This document shows positions 3,762-5,658 of a stretch of DNA of 5,658 nucleotides, piece after piece. This DNA comes from JANLQX01 sp031381685 (lineage in GTDB: Bacteria; Actinomycetota; Acidimicrobiia; Acidimicrobiales; JANYDT01). Numbering within the stretch: position 1 is the stretch's first letter; each line of letters starts with the position of its first letter. The notes under the pieces are model-generated. The model had not been told where the DNA came from and did no database searches. It was given only the letters and a program-made list of their open reading frames with translations. The position numbers were made by a program, and so were the translations under genes. The DNA lies in contig JANMYF010000358.1 in the NCBI GenBank assembly GCA_031381685.1, positions 1-5,658 on the forward strand, in the 5' to 3' direction.

Positions 3762-5658
3762 TCAATGATCGGGTACGGCGAGGTGCGCGAGAATGTGCAG
3801 AACGAGTTGGTCCCGGTCGAGCGCGGCGCCGAGCGCAATCGCGTCGGCGACTTCGGGTCGGTCACGCAGAAAAGCGAGAGCGCGTGCTCGCCCGTCTGTC
3901 CCGCTATAGGGCGGATGATGCGCGTCGATGTACCCAAGAATGACGGCAGCACCGTCGAGGTCGTCGACGGCAACCATCCACGTGCTCATGGCGGTGATGG
4001 AAAGCCAGATGAATGGCCATGAGCGGGTCTCGTACAGTCGAGCAAGCGCTTCTCGGCACGGCAAAGTGGTCTCCGGCCCGCGAAGCTCCGTTGCAGCGAA
4101 CACGACGGCTGAATGGAGTGCGCTTTCGCGGTGCACGTCGGAGACGGACCGAGCGAGCTTGAGACCGTCGCGGTATATGGCCAGCGCTCCGGTGGGGTCG
4201 GGCCTCTCCCCGAACCACAGCGTCTGGCGTCCTCGCAGGTAGGCAGCCGCCGCAAGCAACGATGGCGCACGAACGCGTTGGGCGAGTTCTGAGAAGTCCC
4301 GGACCCGTGTGGGAAGGGAGTCCCGGTCACCTTGGTCGAATGCCTTCTGCGCCAAACTCTCAAGAGCTACAGAGCGGAGGAAGACGTCGGTGCTTTCGTG
4401 TGTTGCCTGTTCCAGGTGTCGGTGCGCATTGGTCGCCTGCTCGTCGCGGCCAAGTGAGGAATGTGCGTGGGTGAGGCTTCGCCAGCACAGTGTCGTGTCT
4501 TCGTGGTCCCGATGCGGTGCCACGTCGATGCCCCGCTCAGCCCAGGCTTCAGCCTGAGGGGTTCCGAGAGCCCAGTATGCGGCCCATCCGAACGTAACGG
4601 GGCTCGGATGCCGGTCCGGTCGGTCGAGTTCGACGAGGTCTCGGGCCCACTCACCATGCTCCCGAAGCGCTCGACAACTCGCGTACGGGCCGGTGGCGGC
4701 GACGATAGCGTCGGCGCAATCCCGGGCATCCTCGGCGATCGCCCATCGCAGACTCGCCCGGATGTTGTCCCATTCGGCTGCGAAGACAGCGTCGAGCTCT
4801 TGTTGGTTCGGACCGAGCCGTGACGAGTTCGTCTTCGTCGAGAGCGCGACGTGATGGGCGAGGAGACGGTTGCGGACCCGCGTCTGGTCGGCATCGGCGG
4901 CGAGCCGTTCCTCGCCGTAGCGGCGCAGCGTCGACAGGATTCGGTACCGGGCGGTGCGACCGACTCGATCCGACGTGACCATCGACTTGTCGACGAGTGA
5001 TCCGAGGAGCGCCGCGACATCGAACTCCTGGATTGTGTCATCGCTGCACACCACTTCTGCCGAGGTCAGGTCGAACGAGCCGGCGAAAACCGACAGCCGG
5101 TCGAACAGGATCTGTTCCTCTCTGCTGATCAACTGGTACGACCAGTCGACTGTCGCCCGTAGCGTCTGGTGGCGTTCTGGCGCGATTGGGTTGTCGCCAC
5201 GCAGGAGCCGGAACCGGTCACCCAGGCGGGCCAGCAGGTCGCTTGGGCTCATCGCTCGGATCCTGGCTGCGGCGAGTTCTATGGCGAGCGGCAGCCCGTC
5301 GAGCGCTCTTGAGAGAGCGGCGATCACTTCCACGTCGTCTTCGGAGACCGTGAAACGCGAGTCCGCTGCCGTGGCTCGACTGCAGAACAACTCGACCCCG
5401 TCGGACTCGGCGCGCAAGGGTTGCACCGCGTGCACTCGTTCACCCTGTATCCCGAGCGGCTCGCGGCTGGTTGCCAGGATGCTCACCGTTGGGCAGCGCG
5501 ACATTGCCACCATGGCTATACGGCGCGCCGCTGCGGTGAGGTGCTCGCAGTTGTCGAGGATCAACAAGAGACGACGTCCGCGCAGCCACTCGACGAGGGA
5601 GTCGGCCGGCTCGCGGCCGTGGAGTCCACCCTTGGGGTGCACCGCCAGCCCGGCCGCG
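3762..5658 (-). CDS. STAND-type (NB-ARC) ATPase transcriptional regulator, 5' end outside the window
   Basis: About 631 residues are visible and the frame is open at the right edge (A-A-G-L-A-V-H-P-K-G precedes the first GTG at 5642). Counting from that GTG, Walker B L-L-L-I-L-D-N-C-E-H-L is at 25-35, the sensor block L-A-T-S-R-E-P-L-G at 56-64, and the G-L-P-L-A-I-E-L-A motif at 116-124. A winged-helix region follows (R-H-Q-T-L-R-A-T-V-D-W-S to about 200), then Y-R-I-L-S-T-L-R-R-Y near 235-245. From about 280 the chain is alpha-helical and alanine/arginine-rich, like TPR repeats. Walker A and the effector domain must lie upstream. In relatives that domain is a nucleotide cyclase homology domain or a BTAD/SARP DNA-binding domain. 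There is no LuxR helix-turn-helix at the C-terminus. Relatives are large cytoplasmic ATP-dependent switches. It converges on the decayed SnoaL/NmrA pair and could once have controlled it, but convergence gives only weak support. Confidence 0.87.
   Translation of the reverse strand, partial: AAGLAVHPKGGLHGREPADSLVEWLRGRRLLLILDNCEHLTAAARRIAMVAMSRCPTVSILATSREPLGIQGERVHAVQPLRAESDGVELFCSRATAADSRFTVSEDDVEVIAALSRALDGLPLAIELAAARIRAMSPSDLLARLGDRFRLLRGDNPIAPERHQTLRATVDWSYQLISREEQILFDRLSVFAGSFDLTSAEVVCSDDTIQEFDVAALLGSLVDKSMVTSDRVGRTARYRILSTLRRYGEERLAADADQTRVRNRLLAHHVALSTKTNSSRLGPNQQELDAVFAAEWDNIRASLRWAIAEDARDCADAIVAATGPYASCRALREHGEWARDLVELDRPDRHPSPVTFGWAAYWALGTPQAEAWAERGIDVAPHRDHEDTTLCWRSLTHAHSSLGRDEQATNAHRHLEQATHESTDVFLRSVALESLAQKAFDQGDRDSLPTRVRDFSELAQRVRAPSLLAAAAYLRGRQTLWFGERPDPTGALAIYRDGLKLARSVSDVHRESALHSAVVFAATELRGPETTLPCREALARLYETRSWPFIWLSITAMSTWMVAVDDLDGAAVILGYIDAHHPPYSGTDGRARALAFLRDRPEVADAIALGAALDRDQLVLHILAHLAVPDH

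Noticed and set aside
3762..4022. Continuation of the NmrA-like reading frame past 3762 on the plus strand
   Set aside because: It lies antisense to the intact STAND gene, and homology to NAD(P)-binding proteins ends near 3690.
4367..5041. A 224-residue minus-strand frame inside the STAND gene
   Set aside because: Serine/arginine/threonine-rich shadow of the STAND gene, with no domain.

Overview
The window is GC-rich, with strong G/C at third codon positions. The protein families fit an actinobacterium, possibly Acidimicrobiia-like, though this is a guess from style and not from any marker gene. The left half is mobile or accessory DNA. The right half holds a small, visibly decayed metabolic gene pair and the 3' part of a large STAND-type regulator.

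Positions 1-972 are a toxin-antitoxin-rich stretch. A RelE/HigB-like (phage Gp49-type) toxin on the minus strand runs into the first codons of its presumed antitoxin at the left edge, with a TGATG stop/start overlap. Divergent to it, on the plus strand, is a 79-residue excisionase/MerR-like helix-turn-helix protein of the kind that acts as antitoxin to PIN-domain toxins. Converging on that gene from the other side is a small acidic antitoxin-like protein. Neither of the two has a toxin beside it, so both look like orphans or remnants.

Positions 1000-2431 form an integration module. The 3' half of a class II tRNA-Leu (anticodon UAG), from the anticodon loop to the discriminator base, lies at about 1138-1187 with no 5' half. 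It is flanked on both sides by pairs of an 11-bp repeat, TTGCTAACGGA. A tyrosine recombinase starts about 100 bp to the right. Arm repeats, tRNA-derived core, arm repeats and integrase together resemble an attP site, or a junction between tandem elements. The integrase carries all the usual catalytic residues, but a 1-base loss next to the first catalytic arginine splits them over two frames.

Positions 2432-3060 have lower GC by eye and no convincing gene. There is one 48-codon reading frame and an 8-bp inverted repeat. Positions 3061-3761 hold a SnoaL/NTF2-like gene and, overlapping its stop by GTGA, an NmrA-like NAD(P)-binding gene. The first has a 1-base frameshift. The second has a 2-base frameshift and a large internal deletion, so both are probably pseudogenes.

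Positions 3762-5658 (minus strand) are the C-terminal 631 or so residues of a STAND/NB-ARC ATPase regulator, open at the right edge. It is the one long intact gene in the window. I found no CRISPR array, rRNA or complete tRNA, and no clearly new defence system. The most distinctive signal is the double-armed attachment site.
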